Positions 1 to 8,743 are shown, counted from the first letter of the stretch. The stretch: DNA of 64,000 nucleotides from Lachnospiraceae bacterium (GCA_029053015.1 JAIDHX010000040.1:62001-126000), one strand, 5' to 3'. The notes: generated by a model not told the origin, from the sequence alone. Translations and numbers: made by a program.

Positions 1-1060
1 ATACCGCAACAAAACCGGCGGGCTTTCTCTCTGCCGGAATCTGCTCTTCTGGCGAAGCCTGGGCAGCCTGTTCTGCCGGCTGTTCTTCCGTTTTCTGCTT
101 TTCGGCCTCTTTGAACAGCTTTTCCTGATGCTCGAGACGCATGTTGTCAATTTTCATATTGGACAATGCACCATACTTCAACGCCCTCTGAATGGCAAGA
201 CCGGGGTCGTTGGTATGTACATGTACCTTGACCACATCATCATCCGTGACACATACAATAGAGTCTCCGATGGACTCTAAGAAAGCTTTAAAATCCATTT
301 CCTGCTTGATATTAAAGTTTCTGTTCAGCATAATGATAAATTCTGTGCAGTAACCGAATTTAATATCTGCCTGTGCCTCCGTCTTTGCGCCTGAGGAAGC
401 CGCAGCAGGTGTCTCCGAAATGGTATAATCAATTTCTTTTCCTAAAAATGCATCGTAAGCGCCTGAAAGAGCCTCCACAAGACCCTGTCCGCCGGAATCC
501 ACTACGCCTGCCTGCTTGAGCACGGGCAGAAGCTCCGGTGTCTGACTCAACACATAACGGGCATGTTCAATGACGGCCGCCAAAAATTCACCCATATCTT
601 CCACGCCGTCCTCATAAAGCGCACGCGCTTTTTCCGCCGCGCCTCTGGCAACGGTCAGGATCGTACCTTCCTTGGGTTTCATAACAGCCTTATATGCAGT
701 CTCAACCGCCTTGTCAAACGAATCTGTCAAAGCTGGAAGATCAATGGTATCCAGTTCCTTGATGCTTCTGGTAAAACCACGTAACAACTGTGAAAGGATA
801 ACGCCGGAATTACCTCTTGCCCCCCTTAAGGAGCCTCCCGAAATCGCCTTACACAAATCCTTCATATTGGGATTGTCCCCAAGAGCAATTACCTCTTTGG
901 CAGCGGACATAATTGTGAGCGTCATATTGGTGCCGGTATCCCCATCGGGAACAGGAAATACATTGAGCTCATTTATCCACTCCTTTTTAGATTCCAAACT
1001 TTTTGCGCCGGCTAAGAACATCTTTGCAAGCATCTTAGCGTCGATTGTATTTAAAGCCAC
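1..1060 (-). CDS. fakA: DAK2-domain fatty acid kinase FakA (YloV), 3' end outside window
   Basis: The reading frame starts with GTG at 1060 behind a GGAGG site and runs off the left edge, so the C-terminus is missing. The translation has the dihydroxyacetone-kinase DAK2 signature: NVFPVPDGDTGTNM at residues about 33-46, whose aspartates bind Mg-ATP, followed by the SGGSLRGARGNSGVILSQ loop. The FakA-type middle domain begins near residue 235, after a linker. FakA family proteins phosphorylate fatty acids held by a DegV/FakB carrier and feed exogenous fatty acids into phospholipid synthesis. It lies 12 bp downstream of the Asp23 gene in the same operon, the arrangement known as yloU-yloV. Specificity for fatty acids is inferred from the family; DAK2-like kinases with other substrates exist. 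Confidence 0.9.
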   Translation of the reverse strand, partial: MALNTIDAKMLAKMFLAGAKSLESKKEWINELNVFPVPDGDTGTNMTLTIMSAAKEVIALGDNPNMKDLCKAISGGSLRGARGNSGVILSQLLRGFTRSIKELDTIDLPALTDSFDKAVETAYKAVMKPKEGTILTVARGAAEKARALYEDGVEDMGEFLAAVIEHARYVLSQTPELLPVLKQAGVVDSGGQGLVEALSGAYDAFLGKEIDYTISETPAAASSGAKTEAQADIKFGYCTEFIIMLNRNFNIKQEMDFKAFLESIGDSIVCVTDDDVVKVHVHTNDPGLAIQRALKYGALSNMKIDNMRLEHQEKLFKEAEKQKTEEQPAEQAAQASPEEQIPAERKPAGFVAV

Positions 1061-1072
1061 GATAAATCCTCC

Positions 1073-1432
1073 TTAATCAATCACTCTCACACCTTCGACA
1101 AAGATGTTTATTTTTTCGATTTGTATACCGGTAAACTCTTCCACCTTATACTTTACGTTGGCAATCAGATTGTCGGAAACAGCTAAAATGCTGATTCCAT
1201 AAGCCACAATAACGTGGAAATCCAATGTCAGCTTATTGTTTTTGATGGAAACGGCAATCCCTCTTGTGAGATTGTCTCTTTTGAGCAGCTTAGCAAGACC
1301 ATCCCTTGCAGAATACCCTGCCATGCCAACAATACCAAAGCATTCCATTGCAACGCTGCCCGCGTACTGCGCAATTACTTCACTGTCAATCGTAACGTTA
1401 CCCATGTGAGTATTCATAGAAGAACTTTTCAT
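1073..1432 (-). CDS. Asp23/Gls24 family envelope stress protein (YloU-like)
   Basis: The product has 119 residues and the Asp23/Gls24 fold: an N-terminal segment GNVTIDSEVIAQYAGSVA, then FGIVGMAGYSARDGL, then a beta-rich half with VKYKVEEFTGIQIEKINIFV. The start ATG at 1432 has an AAGGAGG site 7 bases upstream. There is no membrane segment, so it is probably cytoplasmic or membrane-associated through partners. Its place between rpmB (divergent) and fakA matches yloU of Bacillus subtilis. Family members are linked to cell-envelope or alkaline stress, but the precise role of YloU is not established. Confidence 0.88.
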   Translation of the reverse strand: MKSSSMNTHMGNVTIDSEVIAQYAGSVAMECFGIVGMAGYSARDGLAKLLKRDNLTRGIAVSIKNNKLTLDFHVIVAYGISILAVSDNLIANVKYKVEEFTGIQIEKINIFVEGVRVID

Positions 1433-1487
1433 GTAAAACCTCCTTCTTGCCTGCCGCCGTCCTTGGCGTCAGCATTACATATAGTGT

Positions 1488-1493
1488 ATTATA
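1488..1493 (-). promoter_or_regulatory. -10 box for asp23-fakA
   Basis: TATAAT reads on the minus strand about 55 bases before the asp23 start. No convincing -35 hexamer lies 17 bases upstream (the best is a T-rich stretch), so only the -10 box is assigned. Confidence 0.4.
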
Positions 1494-1554
1494 ACTGCTT
1501 TCCCTAAAAAATGGAATAAAAATTTTCAAAAAATCAAAAAACTTCAGTTTCTAC

Positions 1555-1583
1555 TTGCAATTCGTTTTTTTTTCTGTTAATAT
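1555..1583 (+). promoter_or_regulatory. Promoter of rpmB
   Basis: TTGCAA at 1555-1560 and TAATAT at 1578-1583 are 17 bases apart and point at rpmB. The leader that follows (about 1590-1660) holds two small hairpins, GAGCT/AGCTC at about 1595-1609 and AATGC/GCATT at about 1631-1644, before the GGAGG site. They could form a ribosomal-protein leader, but I recognise no known family. Confidence 0.6.
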
Positions 1584-1660
1584 ATCATTGTTGCGAGCTT
1601 ATACAGCTCATAGGAACATAAAAAGAGACTAATGCGAAAGCATTTAGAGGAGGTGTCAAG

Positions 1661-1846
1661 ATGGCTAAATGTGATATTTGTGGTAAAGGCGTTCATTTTG
1701 GTAATAACGTAAGCCATTCTAATAGAAAAACCAACAGAATCTGGAATTCCAATATCAAGCGCGTTAAATGCAAAGTAAACGGCGGTGCCAAGAGAATTCA
1801 TGTTTGCACCAGATGCTTAAGATCCGGTGCGGTTGAAAGAGCATAA
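1661..1846 (+). CDS. rpmB: 50S ribosomal protein L28
   Basis: The 61-residue product matches L28 over its whole usual length: MAKCDICGKG at the start, the SHSNRKTNR segment, and HVCTRCLRSGAV at the end. The two CxxC pairs (CDIC and CTRC) make it the zinc-binding form. L28 binds 23S rRNA near the tRNA exit site in the large subunit. The start is set by an AGAGGAGGTGTCAAG site. It is transcribed alone, between its own promoter and a strong terminator, and is divergent from asp23-fakA as in many Firmicutes. Confidence 0.98.
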   Translation: MAKCDICGKGVHFGNNVSHSNRKTNRIWNSNIKRVKCKVNGGAKRIHVCTRCLRSGAVERA

Positions 1847-1860
1847 GCATAACCAATCAT

Positions 1861-1897
1861 AAAAGGCTTTCTATGATGATTCATAGGAAGCCTTTTT
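1861..1897. terminator. Bidirectional terminator between rpmB and the J-domain gene
   Basis: A near-perfect hairpin (AAAAGGCTTTCTATGA with TCATAGGAAGCCTTTT, 4-base loop) has T-runs on both sides. It can end both rpmB (+) and the convergent J-domain gene (-), whose stop codon adjoins it. Confidence 0.9.
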
Positions 1898-2417
1898 ATT
1901 CCGCTTTTTTCCTTCTCTCATACTCCCTGTTGATAAGCTGCACCAGTTTTCCATCCCCGCACTGGTTGTCCGGATGAAAAATTTTCAGCAAATCTTTATA
2001 CCGTTTTCTAAGTGCCAGTGGATTGTTTGCTCCTCTGAAAAGCACCGCTGCAATATCCTCCGGCTCCCGTCTGCTCTCGCCATTCAAAAATTCCTTCTCC
2101 ACTTGGAAACGAGCCCGCTCCTTTTCCAGCTTTCTTCTGTCCATATCGAGCTGACGGTATGCGTCCTTTAAGATTTCCAGTTTCTGGTCAAAAAACTTAT
2201 TTTCATCTTTTAACCGCTTCTGATCCAGCGCAATCTTCCGCATGAGTGCATCCGTTTCTGTTTTAAACTGTGTTTTCTCTGATTGAAACTGTTTTTCCTG
2301 TTCAGCGAGCTCACGCAGCTTATCATTAATTCTTATATTTTCTTTAAACAGAAAGGTTTTCAATTCTTTCAGATCTTCCGGTTCATCTGCCGAAAGTATC
2401 GTCTCAATGTCCTTCAT
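1896..2417 (-). CDS. Coiled-coil protein with C-terminal J-domain
   Basis: The product has 173 residues. Residues about 20-110 are charged and heptad-like (KLRELAEQEKQFQSEKTQF, RRKLEKERARFQVEKEFL), which predicts a long coiled coil. The C-terminus is a J-domain: helix II LRKRYKDLLKIF, the HPD tripeptide at about 148-150, then helix III LVQLINREYERRKKA. The HPD motif is what stimulates DnaK ATPase, so the protein probably recruits DnaK to a target bound by the coiled coil. There is no zinc-finger or client domain of true DnaJ. The start ATG has a GTGGAGAAG site. Partner and client are unknown. Confidence 0.75.
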   Translation of the reverse strand: MKDIETILSADEPEDLKELKTFLFKENIRINDKLRELAEQEKQFQSEKTQFKTETDALMRKIALDQKRLKDENKFFDQKLEILKDAYRQLDMDRRKLEKERARFQVEKEFLNGESRREPEDIAAVLFRGANNPLALRKRYKDLLKIFHPDNQCGDGKLVQLINREYERRKKAE

Positions 2418-2439
2418 GTTGCTTCTCCACTACTTGCTG

Positions 2440-2586
2440 TCAGCAGCTGCTGTAACAGCTATATCCGATAAACAGAAGCAGCGCAATAATGATAATGCCC
2501 ACAAAATCATTGTGAAGAAACAGCATTATCAACATGCCAACCGCTATAAAAAAAGCCAAAAGCCCTACTAATTTTTTTTTGTCCAT
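2440..2586 (-). CDS. Small hydrophobic membrane protein, unknown function
   Basis: A 48-residue frame starts MDKKKLVGLLAFF and contains two closely spaced hydrophobic segments (residues about 6-23 and 25-42), ending YSCYSSC. A lysine cluster precedes the first segment, so the N-terminus is probably cytoplasmic. An in-frame ATG 48 bases upstream has no ribosome site and would add a polar stretch, so the shorter form is chosen; the site before it is weak (GGGA). No family recognised. It sits between gerW and the J-domain gene, all on the minus strand. Confidence 0.55.
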   Translation of the reverse strand: MDKKKLVGLLAFFIAVGMLIMLFLHNDFVGIIIIALLLFIGYSCYSSC

Positions 2587-2645
2587 GCGGCACAATCCCA
2601 AACTGCTATCTATATAAGATATGCCGGGGCGCATGAAAATGTGTA

Positions 2646-3050
2646 TTAATTCGCTTCTTTTTCAGGAAAAGCAATGTCCACTGCTTCCTTGTCGGGAATC
2701 ATCTCTTCTTTTTTCGTGGTGAAGCGGTCTACCAAATCCGGAATCATATCCAGTACCTTGGTAACGGTATTCTGGTTCTTGATGTTTACAAGCTTTGTTG
2801 AACCGTTCTTCCCTATGACAAGAACTGCACTCGGTGTCATTTTACCGCCAAGGCCGCCGGCGCCATTCTGGGATTTTTTCTCACCGTTTATTCCTGCGCC
2901 CGCTCCCACGCCAAAGGATACGTCTACCAGAGGCAGGATAATGGTGTCGCCAATCTGTGTTGCTTCACCGACCACTGTCTTGGTGGACAGTACGGTGTCC
3001 ATTCCTTTCATCAATGCCTCCACTACTCCGCTGAACTGATTTTCTGCCAT
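2646..3050 (-). CDS. ytfJ: GerW family sporulation protein (YtfJ)
   Basis: The 134-residue product matches the GerW/YtfJ family. It starts with VEALMKGMDTVLSTKTVVGEA, has the signature TIILPLVDVSFGVGAGAG, then a glycine-rich stretch GAGGLGGKMTPSAVLVI and a C-terminal MIPDLVDRF helix. The family is produced in sporulating Bacillus and Clostridium and linked to germination properties of the spore. The neighbour upstream is a DUF2953 protein, a pairing (ytfI-ytfJ) that is conserved in spore formers. The start has a GGGAGGAATAAAG site. It is one of two independent signs in this window of a spore-forming host. Confidence 0.93.
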   Translation of the reverse strand: MAENQFSGVVEALMKGMDTVLSTKTVVGEATQIGDTIILPLVDVSFGVGAGAGINGEKKSQNGAGGLGGKMTPSAVLVIGKNGSTKLVNIKNQNTVTKVLDMIPDLVDRFTTKKEEMIPDKEAVDIAFPEKEAN

Positions 3051-3052
3051 CT

Positions 3053-4003
3053 TTATTCCTCCCTTTTAAGCTGCTTCACAAAAACACGAAGCTGTTTGTC
3101 CAGTAACAGCCCGACTGCATGGCGCAGAAGGGTAAACACGGTAATCCGCCCTTTCAGGAAAAACTCGCCCTCCCACACAGCCTCTTCAAAGTCTGCGTCC
3201 AGTATTACATTATTGCCCAATACGGGAAGCAGCATACCATAGAGTGCGCAAAGATACCCTGTCGTATCCGGAGAGCCTGTGCCGACATGGAGAGATGCTT
3301 TCAATACTCTGGGACGGATACTTTTTAATACCTTAAAAATCCTGTCCTTTGCCCTGCCGTACAGCTTTTTATTTTCCGTCTGCGTGATTACATTTTTATA
3401 GTATGATATATTTTCTGCAATTTCTTTGATTGTATCCTTAATATGCTTTATCTTATCACAGAATTTCTGTATTGTGTATATTATCTTTTTAATTTTATCG
3501 CGAAAAGAGAGTTTTTCCTTGACTTCCTCTTCTGCTGTATCAGAGGAATCTTCATTTACAGGCTCTGCATCTGTTTGCGCTTTCTCCGCTTTTGTTTCTT
3601 CTGTATCTGAAACGGTTATATCGGCAACGGCAGTTTCCTCCGTCTTTGCGGCGGCAGTCTCCGTTTCCTGTACCGATTCATCCTGGCTGTCATACGATTT
3701 TTTCTTCTTTTTCTTTTTCCTGTCGCCGTCTTCCTTTGGCTTTTTCGCCGTATCGAACACTTTGATTCCGAAAAGCCGCGCAATCACGCTGCCGGGCTTC
3801 GGATATTCGAAGCGTACCGTTAGCATCCTGAGAAGATAACTCACTCTTACTTTCAGCCTGATATCTTCACCGCTCTTGCTTCCCTCTGCCCGATACCGGA
3901 TTGGAACAAACAGAATCAGAAGGACAAGCAGAATAAGCAGGCCCAATATGCATAACAGTACTATGCCGATTATGGCAAGTATTTGCAGTATTACATGTAA
4001 CAT
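3053..4003 (-). CDS. DUF2953 domain membrane protein (YtfI-like)
   Basis: The 316-residue product opens with a long hydrophobic helix (residues about 5-35, LLCILGLLILLVLLILF), then VPIRYRAEGS and the beta-strand segment typical of DUF2953. The middle (about 95-165) is a low-complexity linker of lysine, then glutamate, threonine and alanine, longer than in most relatives. The C-terminal part ends LLRHAVGLLLDKQLRVFVKQLK. It is probably anchored in the membrane of the mother cell or forespore. It lies 2 bases upstream of gerW in the same direction, matching ytfI-ytfJ. The start has an AAGGAGTATCTG site and overlaps the end of the next gene upstream by 13 bases. Confidence 0.82.
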   Translation of the reverse strand: MLHVILQILAIIGIVLLCILGLLILLVLLILFVPIRYRAEGSKSGEDIRLKVRVSYLLRMLTVRFEYPKPGSVIARLFGIKVFDTAKKPKEDGDRKKKKKKKSYDSQDESVQETETAAAKTEETAVADITVSDTEETKAEKAQTDAEPVNEDSSDTAEEEVKEKLSFRDKIKKIIYTIQKFCDKIKHIKDTIKEIAENISYYKNVITQTENKKLYGRAKDRIFKVLKSIRPRVLKASLHVGTGSPDTTGYLCALYGMLLPVLGNNVILDADFEEAVWEGEFFLKGRITVFTLLRHAVGLLLDKQLRVFVKQLKREE

Positions 4004-4302
4004 TTCAGATACTCCTTTAACCGGCAGTTTCCATGTGCAGCATACGCCTCCTCGGCAATCTTTATCACGAGTGCAACCGCTTCGTCATAGCTTCCTGCAA
4101 TACCGATTACATAAGGCGGATTCTTCCTGTAATATTTCTGGGCAAGATATCCCGCCTTGTGAATTTCAAGCTGGTCGGAAGGATTTCGTGACAATATAAG
4201 CACATAGGCATCTAAAAATTTGTTATGTTTTTTTAATTTATGTATCAGCTTATCCGGATGCTTGATTGACTCTCCGATGTATAGACGCGGATACCACTCC
4301 AT
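3991..4302 (-). CDS. Conserved hypothetical protein, 103 residues
   Basis: The product is a small soluble protein without signal or membrane segment (MEWYPRLYIGESIKHP...RLKEYLKCYM). Its start has a clear AAGGAGTGCGTT site and its end overlaps the DUF2953 gene by 13 bases, so it is translated as part of that operon. I do not recognise the family; position upstream of ytfI-ytfJ suggests co-expression with sporulation genes, nothing more. Confidence 0.6.
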   Translation of the reverse strand: MEWYPRLYIGESIKHPDKLIHKLKKHNKFLDAYVLILSRNPSDQLEIHKAGYLAQKYYRKNPPYVIGIAGSYDEAVALVIKIAEEAYAAHGNCRLKEYLKCYM

Positions 4303-4342
4303 AACGCACTCCTTATCTTCCCTGAAAACAAGCTTGTGGTAT

Positions 4343-4367
4343 ACCGGTGAATGTAAAATTCACCGGT
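4343..4367. terminator. Hairpin between the Nudix gene and the 103-residue gene
   Basis: A perfect 10-bp stem (ACCGGTGAAT with ATTCACCGGT, 5-base loop) begins at the Nudix stop codon. There is no good T-run on either strand, so it may be a weak terminator or an mRNA-end stabiliser. Confidence 0.45.
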
Positions 4368-4819
4368 CAGTAATACCTTCTGCTTCCCCACAAATTGTTT
4401 TTCTTTAATTCCTGATATTCCTCGTAGGCTTTTTCCAATATCTGCTTTTCATTGGGAAATTTTAACAGATGATATGCCTCATGGTATTTATAATATCCGG
4501 AATCGATAAAATATTCCTCACGCTGTGGCTTACTGTAATAGCTGTCTGCCATCATCAGATACCAGTGTACTTCTTTTTCCACGACATCTTCAGGTACATA
4601 AAAGCTGTATTCACTCTTTCCAATATATTTCATGATCGATGCCTGTGCACCTGATTCCTCCAGCACCTCTCTGAGCGCCGTCTCCTTAAACTCTTCGCCG
4701 TTCTCCACTGTTCCCTTGGGCAACACCCATCCTTCGTATTTGTTCTTGAAATTTTTATACAAAAGGAGAATCTTCCCCCGGAAAATAACCACACCGCCGC
4801 AACTGGTCGCTTCTATCAT
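4367..4819 (-). CDS. Nudix hydrolase
   Basis: The product has 150 residues from the ATG at 4819, chosen because an AGGAGG site lies 7 bases upstream; an earlier in-frame ATG at 4852 has none. The full Nudix box GX5EX7REVXEEXGA is present (G-TVENG-E-EFKETAL-REVLEESGA) and supplies the Mg-binding glutamates. The N-terminal SCGGVVIFRGKILLLYKN and the YEGWVLPKG strand fit diadenosine polyphosphate or nucleotide-sugar pyrophosphatases, but the substrate cannot be told from sequence. It has its own promoter and is separated from the U32 gene. Confidence 0.88.
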   Translation of the reverse strand: MIEATSCGGVVIFRGKILLLYKNFKNKYEGWVLPKGTVENGEEFKETALREVLEESGAQASIMKYIGKSEYSFYVPEDVVEKEVHWYLMMADSYYSKPQREEYFIDSGYYKYHEAYHLLKFPNEKQILEKAYEEYQELKKNNLWGSRRYY

Positions 4820-4865
4820 TGCAATACCTCCTGCTCCTGGTGTGCCAATCACTTGACCTGTTTAA

Positions 4866-4894
4866 AGTATAGTCTAATCCGCCTGTCTGCGCAA
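4866..4894 (-). promoter_or_regulatory. Promoter of the Nudix gene
   Basis: On the minus strand TTGCGC and TATACT are separated by 17 bases, placing a start point about 40 bases before the Nudix ATG. Confidence 0.6.
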
Positions 4895-4910
4895 CTGTTT
4901 TTATCGGATG

Positions 4911-7169
4911 CTATTCTACGCCCCGCTTTTCATGTCCAAGCGTATATTCCGCATAGGGCGGTTTTCCCAAAATTCCTTTTTGTGCATCGGCAAAAAAACG
5001 TAGTATCTTTTCTGTTTCCTGTCCCGTTTCCACGGTAAATGCAAGCCGCATGGGCGTTTTTGCTTTTCCCTCCGAAACCATATCGTGCAGGGAAAGGGGC
5101 ACTGCATTATAAATGACATTATAACAATGCCTGCAGCAGACGACAGCAGGAAATGTCTTGTGATAGCGATCCTGCAATCGTAAAATTCTGTTCTGCACGT
5201 TTTCGGTATCCTTTGTCCCTTTGCTGCACTGCCCATATGTTTTTGCAATGCAGTTTGCCGTTATCATCAGCGGAATTCTGCCGTACACATCCTTTTCCAG
5301 CCTGCCGGCATCCATGCCTTCAAGCAGCCTCCCGCACTCTTTCCGGTTCAGTTCATACGGAATACAGCATCCTTCTGCCTGTTCCAGCATGAATTGCAGA
5401 CTTCTTTTGTTAAAACAATAGACACCTGCATCCGTCCTTATCCGTCCCTTATACGGTATCTCCTCCAGCCAGCCGAGCGCTTCCATATTGCGCAGCAAAA
5501 CACCGTCCGCCTCCGCTAAAACGGGAAGCATGGCGGAAAGAACCGCTATATCGCCCTCCCTGATAATATAAGGCAGCGCAATGAAAACTGCCGTATTCTG
5601 TCTCTCTTTTGCAAGCTCCGCCTTCAGGGCACTGACAAACTCCGCTGTCAGTCCGGACATATCCGATTCCAGATATAAAACAGCAGCCGGAAATGCCATA
5701 TGCAGTACTGCCGACAACTGCTCCCTTGTCGAGACGCCAACATGAAAAGATGCTGCCTTAACAGTTTCCCCCGATAGCGCCTGCTGATACATTTTCCTGC
5801 CGGATTCCTCTGCGGACGGACTTTCCTGCCCTGCTTTCTTTTGCTCCTGCGGGCGCGCCCATGCAGCGCAGAAAGCCTGCATAAGAGCTTCCACGCCCTG
5901 CCGCCGCAGTGTATTGATTTCTTTCAGCGGATAAAACGCATCCGGTGAAAGCGTCACACAGATATCGCTTTCCTTTGTCGTAAAAAACGTATTGCCCAGT
6001 TTTTGCAGACTTATTTTTATATTTTCTGCGGTTATTGGCTGTTTATTCGCTTTTTCCACCATTTCGCCATATACTGTGACTGCAATATCCGATTCCGGTC
6101 CGATACCGGAAAGCGTCAGCGCCGCTTTTTCTCCGGTTTGAAAAAAAGCTTTTATTTGAATCTGTTTTTTGAGGGGAGCGTCAAGATACTGCTCCCGCAC
6201 AGCCGTAAGCAACTTTTCGTTGCTGCCGCTGTAGGAAGGTGAGGCAAGCGTCACCATGTCTGCTCCATTTCGCTTAAAATAATAGCCGTCCTGCGTTTCA
6301 GAACGCACATACAAAGCGGACAGCCGCTCCAAATCCTCTTTTTCCACAGCGTATCCTGCAGCGCCCTTCTCATAGTATAAATCTATATATTTCCGGTAAA
6401 TTGCCGTTACGCCGGCAGTATATTCCGGCTTCTTCATTCTGCCTTCAATTTTAAAGGAATCAATTCCTGCAGCAATCAGCTTTGGCAGAAAAGAAATGCT
6501 GCATAAATCCTTCAGACTTAAAGGATAGGTATCCTTTTTATGCTGTCCGCTTTCCGCAATTTGGTATGGCAGACGGCACGGCTGTGCGCAGCGGCCCCTG
6601 TTGCCACTCCTGCCGCCCAATATGCTGCTGAACAGGCACTGACCGGAGTAGCAGTAACACATCGCCCCATGAATAAAGGTTTCCATCTCCAGTCCGGTGT
6701 CCTTTTTTAATTTTTCTATCTCTTTCAGGGAAAGCTCCCTGGCCGGCACAATTCGGTCCGCCCCCATTTCCTTCAGCTTTTTCGCCGCATAAGAACCGGT
6801 CACCGTCATCTGGGTGCTGACATGCAGCTTCAGCCCCGGAAAGGTATCCCGCATCAGAAGAAAAGCGCCGATATCCTGCACGATAACACCGTCAAGCCCC
6901 GCCTTATAAAACGGCTCCAGATAAGCCGGCAGCTCGGACAATTCTGTATCCTTTAATAAAGTGTTGACAGTCAGATAGACCTTTCTGTCGAATAAATGAG
7001 CATAGGAAATCGCCCTGCAAATTTCTTCGCCGGTAAAATTGTCCGCATATGCGCGCGCGCCAAACTTCTCTCCCCCCAGATAGACGGCATCCGCGCCCGC
7101 ACACACAGCGCCTAAAAAACCTTCATAATTCCCTGCCGGAGCCAGCAGCTCCACCCGCTTTTCTCTCAT
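4911..7169 (-). CDS. U32 family peptidase, long form with DUF3656-type C-terminus
   Basis: The 752-residue product begins VELLAPAGNYEGFLGAVCAGADAVYLGG, the barrel entrance of peptidase family U32 (YhbU/YegQ/RlhA group). The family signature EMETFIHGAMCYCYSGQCLFSS follows, with GGRSGNRGRCAQPCRLPY giving the conserved cysteines of the iron-sulfur-binding members. Residues from about 330 on carry the extra DUF3656-like module and a second barrel-like part. Family members have been tied to rRNA or tRNA hydroxylation with prephenate as well as to proteolysis, so the name peptidase is conventional. ATG at 7169 is preferred over the TTG directly before it. It lies 47 bp downstream of zapA, which is a common pairing in Clostridia. 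Confidence 0.85.
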   Translation of the reverse strand: MREKRVELLAPAGNYEGFLGAVCAGADAVYLGGEKFGARAYADNFTGEEICRAISYAHLFDRKVYLTVNTLLKDTELSELPAYLEPFYKAGLDGVIVQDIGAFLLMRDTFPGLKLHVSTQMTVTGSYAAKKLKEMGADRIVPARELSLKEIEKLKKDTGLEMETFIHGAMCYCYSGQCLFSSILGGRSGNRGRCAQPCRLPYQIAESGQHKKDTYPLSLKDLCSISFLPKLIAAGIDSFKIEGRMKKPEYTAGVTAIYRKYIDLYYEKGAAGYAVEKEDLERLSALYVRSETQDGYYFKRNGADMVTLASPSYSGSNEKLLTAVREQYLDAPLKKQIQIKAFFQTGEKAALTLSGIGPESDIAVTVYGEMVEKANKQPITAENIKISLQKLGNTFFTTKESDICVTLSPDAFYPLKEINTLRRQGVEALMQAFCAAWARPQEQKKAGQESPSAEESGRKMYQQALSGETVKAASFHVGVSTREQLSAVLHMAFPAAVLYLESDMSGLTAEFVSALKAELAKERQNTAVFIALPYIIREGDIAVLSAMLPVLAEADGVLLRNMEALGWLEEIPYKGRIRTDAGVYCFNKRSLQFMLEQAEGCCIPYELNRKECGRLLEGMDAGRLEKDVYGRIPLMITANCIAKTYGQCSKGTKDTENVQNRILRLQDRYHKTFPAVVCCRHCYNVIYNAVPLSLHDMVSEGKAKTPMRLAFTVETGQETEKILRFFADAQKGILGKPPYAEYTLGHEKRGVE

Positions 7170-7215
7170 CAATCAAATAACGCCGCCCGTTTGACGGACA
7201 GCGCCCTTTCTCCTG

Positions 7216-7617
7216 CTACACACTCTTTAATTCTGTCTCCAGCCGGACGATCCGCTTTGCATTCTCGTTGATTTCCATCTGCATCTCTTTCGTACGCTTT
7301 TCTGTATTTTCCAGCTTTATCTGTGAAGCAATCAGCTCATGTTTTAAATCGTACAATTCCTTTTCTTTCGCCTGCAGCTCCTCCTCCAGAAGGCTTATTT
7401 GCTTTTTACTCTTAAAGTAATCGTCCGCAATGTTAAGCTGCATTAATACAGCCTGTGTGTCCAGAGGCTGTCTTCTAAAGCTTTCAATTTTGCTGTATTC
7501 TTCCAGTTTATTATTGATATAGGACGCCACCCGCTGCAGATATTCTTCACTCTCATATCCGCTCAGCGTAAATATCTTGCCTCCGATAATCACCTCGGTA
7601 TCTGTTTTAGAAGACAT
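7216..7617 (-). CDS. zapA: Cell division protein ZapA
   Basis: The product is 133 residues from ATG at 7617, which has a GGGAGG site; an earlier ATG at 7644 lacks one. The N-terminal globular ZapA domain is clear (TDTEVIIGGKIFTLSGYESEEYLQRVASYINNKL, split here by function: beta-hairpin then helix), and residues about 65-133 form a long coiled coil. ZapA tetramers bundle FtsZ filaments at the division site. The C-terminal coiled coil is somewhat longer than in the 85-residue Bacillus protein, as usual in Clostridia. It has its own promoter, overlapping the end of ruvB. Confidence 0.9.
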   Translation of the reverse strand: MSSKTDTEVIIGGKIFTLSGYESEEYLQRVASYINNKLEEYSKIESFRRQPLDTQAVLMQLNIADDYFKSKKQISLLEEELQAKEKELYDLKHELIASQIKLENTEKRTKEMQMEINENAKRIVRLETELKSV

Positions 7618-7663
7618 CCAAACTCCCTCCCTGCTGCAAAGCAATCAATAAAGAATTGCATAT

Positions 7664-7692
7664 ATTATATAGCAGAATTACATTGCAGGCAA
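7664..7692 (-). promoter_or_regulatory. Promoter of zapA
   Basis: TTGCCT and a perfect TATAAT lie 17 bases apart on the minus strand, about 50 bases before the zapA start. The transcript probably continues into the U32 gene. Confidence 0.7.
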
Positions 7693-7698
7693 GTCTTT

Positions 7699-8694
7699 TT
7701 ATAAAATCGGCGTCAAGCCCATGTGAATATACGCCTGTTCTGTCACCACTCTTCCTCGGGGAGTTCTGTTTAACAACCCGTTCTGTATCAGGAAAGGCTC
7801 ATAGACATCTTCAATCGTGCCGGCGTCCTCTCCGATTGCCGCTGCAAGCGTATCCAGTCCCACAGGACCGCCCTTAAACTTTAATATCATGGTGGAGAGT
7901 ATGTTGCGGTCAATATGGTCCAGTCCCAGCTTGTCCACATCCATCAAATCCAGCGCCGTGCGCGCAATTTCTTCCGTGATATTTCCGTCATACTTCACCT
8001 GCGCAAAGTCACGCACCCTCTTTAAAATACGGTTGGCAAGGCGCGGCGTTCCCCTGCTTCTTCTGGCAAGCTCATTTGCCCCGCCGTCGTCAATTTCTAC
8101 CTGCAAAAGCGCAGCCGAATGTCTGATAATCTGCTCCAGCTCGGAAACTGTGTAAAATTCCAGCCTGTGAATCATGCCAAAACGGTCGCGCAGAGGAGCC
8201 GTCAGCATACCGGCTCTGGTCGTCGCACCTATCAGCGTAAATTTAGGAAGTTCCAGCCTGATGGAGCGGGCGGAAGAACCTTTTCCAATCATAATATCAA
8301 TGGCAAAATCCTCCATTGCAGGATAGAGCACCTCTTCTACCTGCCGGTTCAGCCGATGAATTTCGTCCACAAAGAGAATATCACCCTCCTGCAGATTATT
8401 TAGAATCGCAGCAATCTCCCCCGGTTTTTCAATGGCGGGACCACTGGTAATTTTCATGTTGACGCCCATCTCATTGGCTATGATGCCTGCAAGCGTCGTC
8501 TTGCCAAGCCCCGGAGGCCCGTAAAACAGAGCATGATCCAGCGCATCTCCCCTCTGCTTTGCCGCTTCAATATATATTTTTAAGTTTGATTTTACCTTTT
8601 CCTGTCCGATATAGTCCTTCAGATACTGTGGTCTGAGAGAACCCTCGATTTTCCTATCCTCTTCCGTAAAATTCGTCTCAATCGTTCTTGGCAT
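7699..8694 (-). CDS. ruvB: Holliday junction branch migration ATPase RuvB
   Basis: The 331-residue product is full length for RuvB. It has [17 protein letters not shown], Walker [12 protein letters not shown], Walker [10 protein letters not shown], sensor GATTRAG, arginine finger region [14 protein letters not shown] and the C-terminal winged helix with [12 protein letters not shown]. RuvB hexamers pump DNA through the RuvA-bound Holliday junction. Start ATG at 8694 is chosen because MPRTIETNF has a GGAGC site; the frame stays open further upstream to 8766 but enters the hairpin element. ruvA lies upstream on the same strand, yet the gap is 416 bases instead of the usual few, because hairpin elements fill it. 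Confidence 0.97.
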   Translation of the reverse strand: MPRTIETNFTEEDRKIEGSLRPQYLKDYIGQEKVKSNLKIYIEAAKQRGDALDHALFYGPPGLGKTTLAGIIANEMGVNMKITSGPAIEKPGEIAAILNNLQEGDILFVDEIHRLNRQVEEVLYPAMEDFAIDIMIGKGSSARSIRLELPKFTLIGATTRAGMLTAPLRDRFGMIHRLEFYTVSELEQIIRHSAALLQVEIDDGGANELARRSRGTPRLANRILKRVRDFAQVKYDGNITEEIARTALDLMDVDKLGLDHIDRNILSTMILKFKGGPVGLDTLAAAIGEDAGTIEDVYEPFLIQNGLLNRTPRGRVVTEQAYIHMGLTPIL

Positions 8695-8743
8695 ACCAGC
8701 TCCGTCCGCCTGTTTTCCAGGCTCCTTTCCTATTTCCACATGT

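Noticed and set aside
7618..7698. Possible terminator between ruvB and zapA.
   Set aside because: No stem with a T-run; the gap is explained by the zapA promoter.
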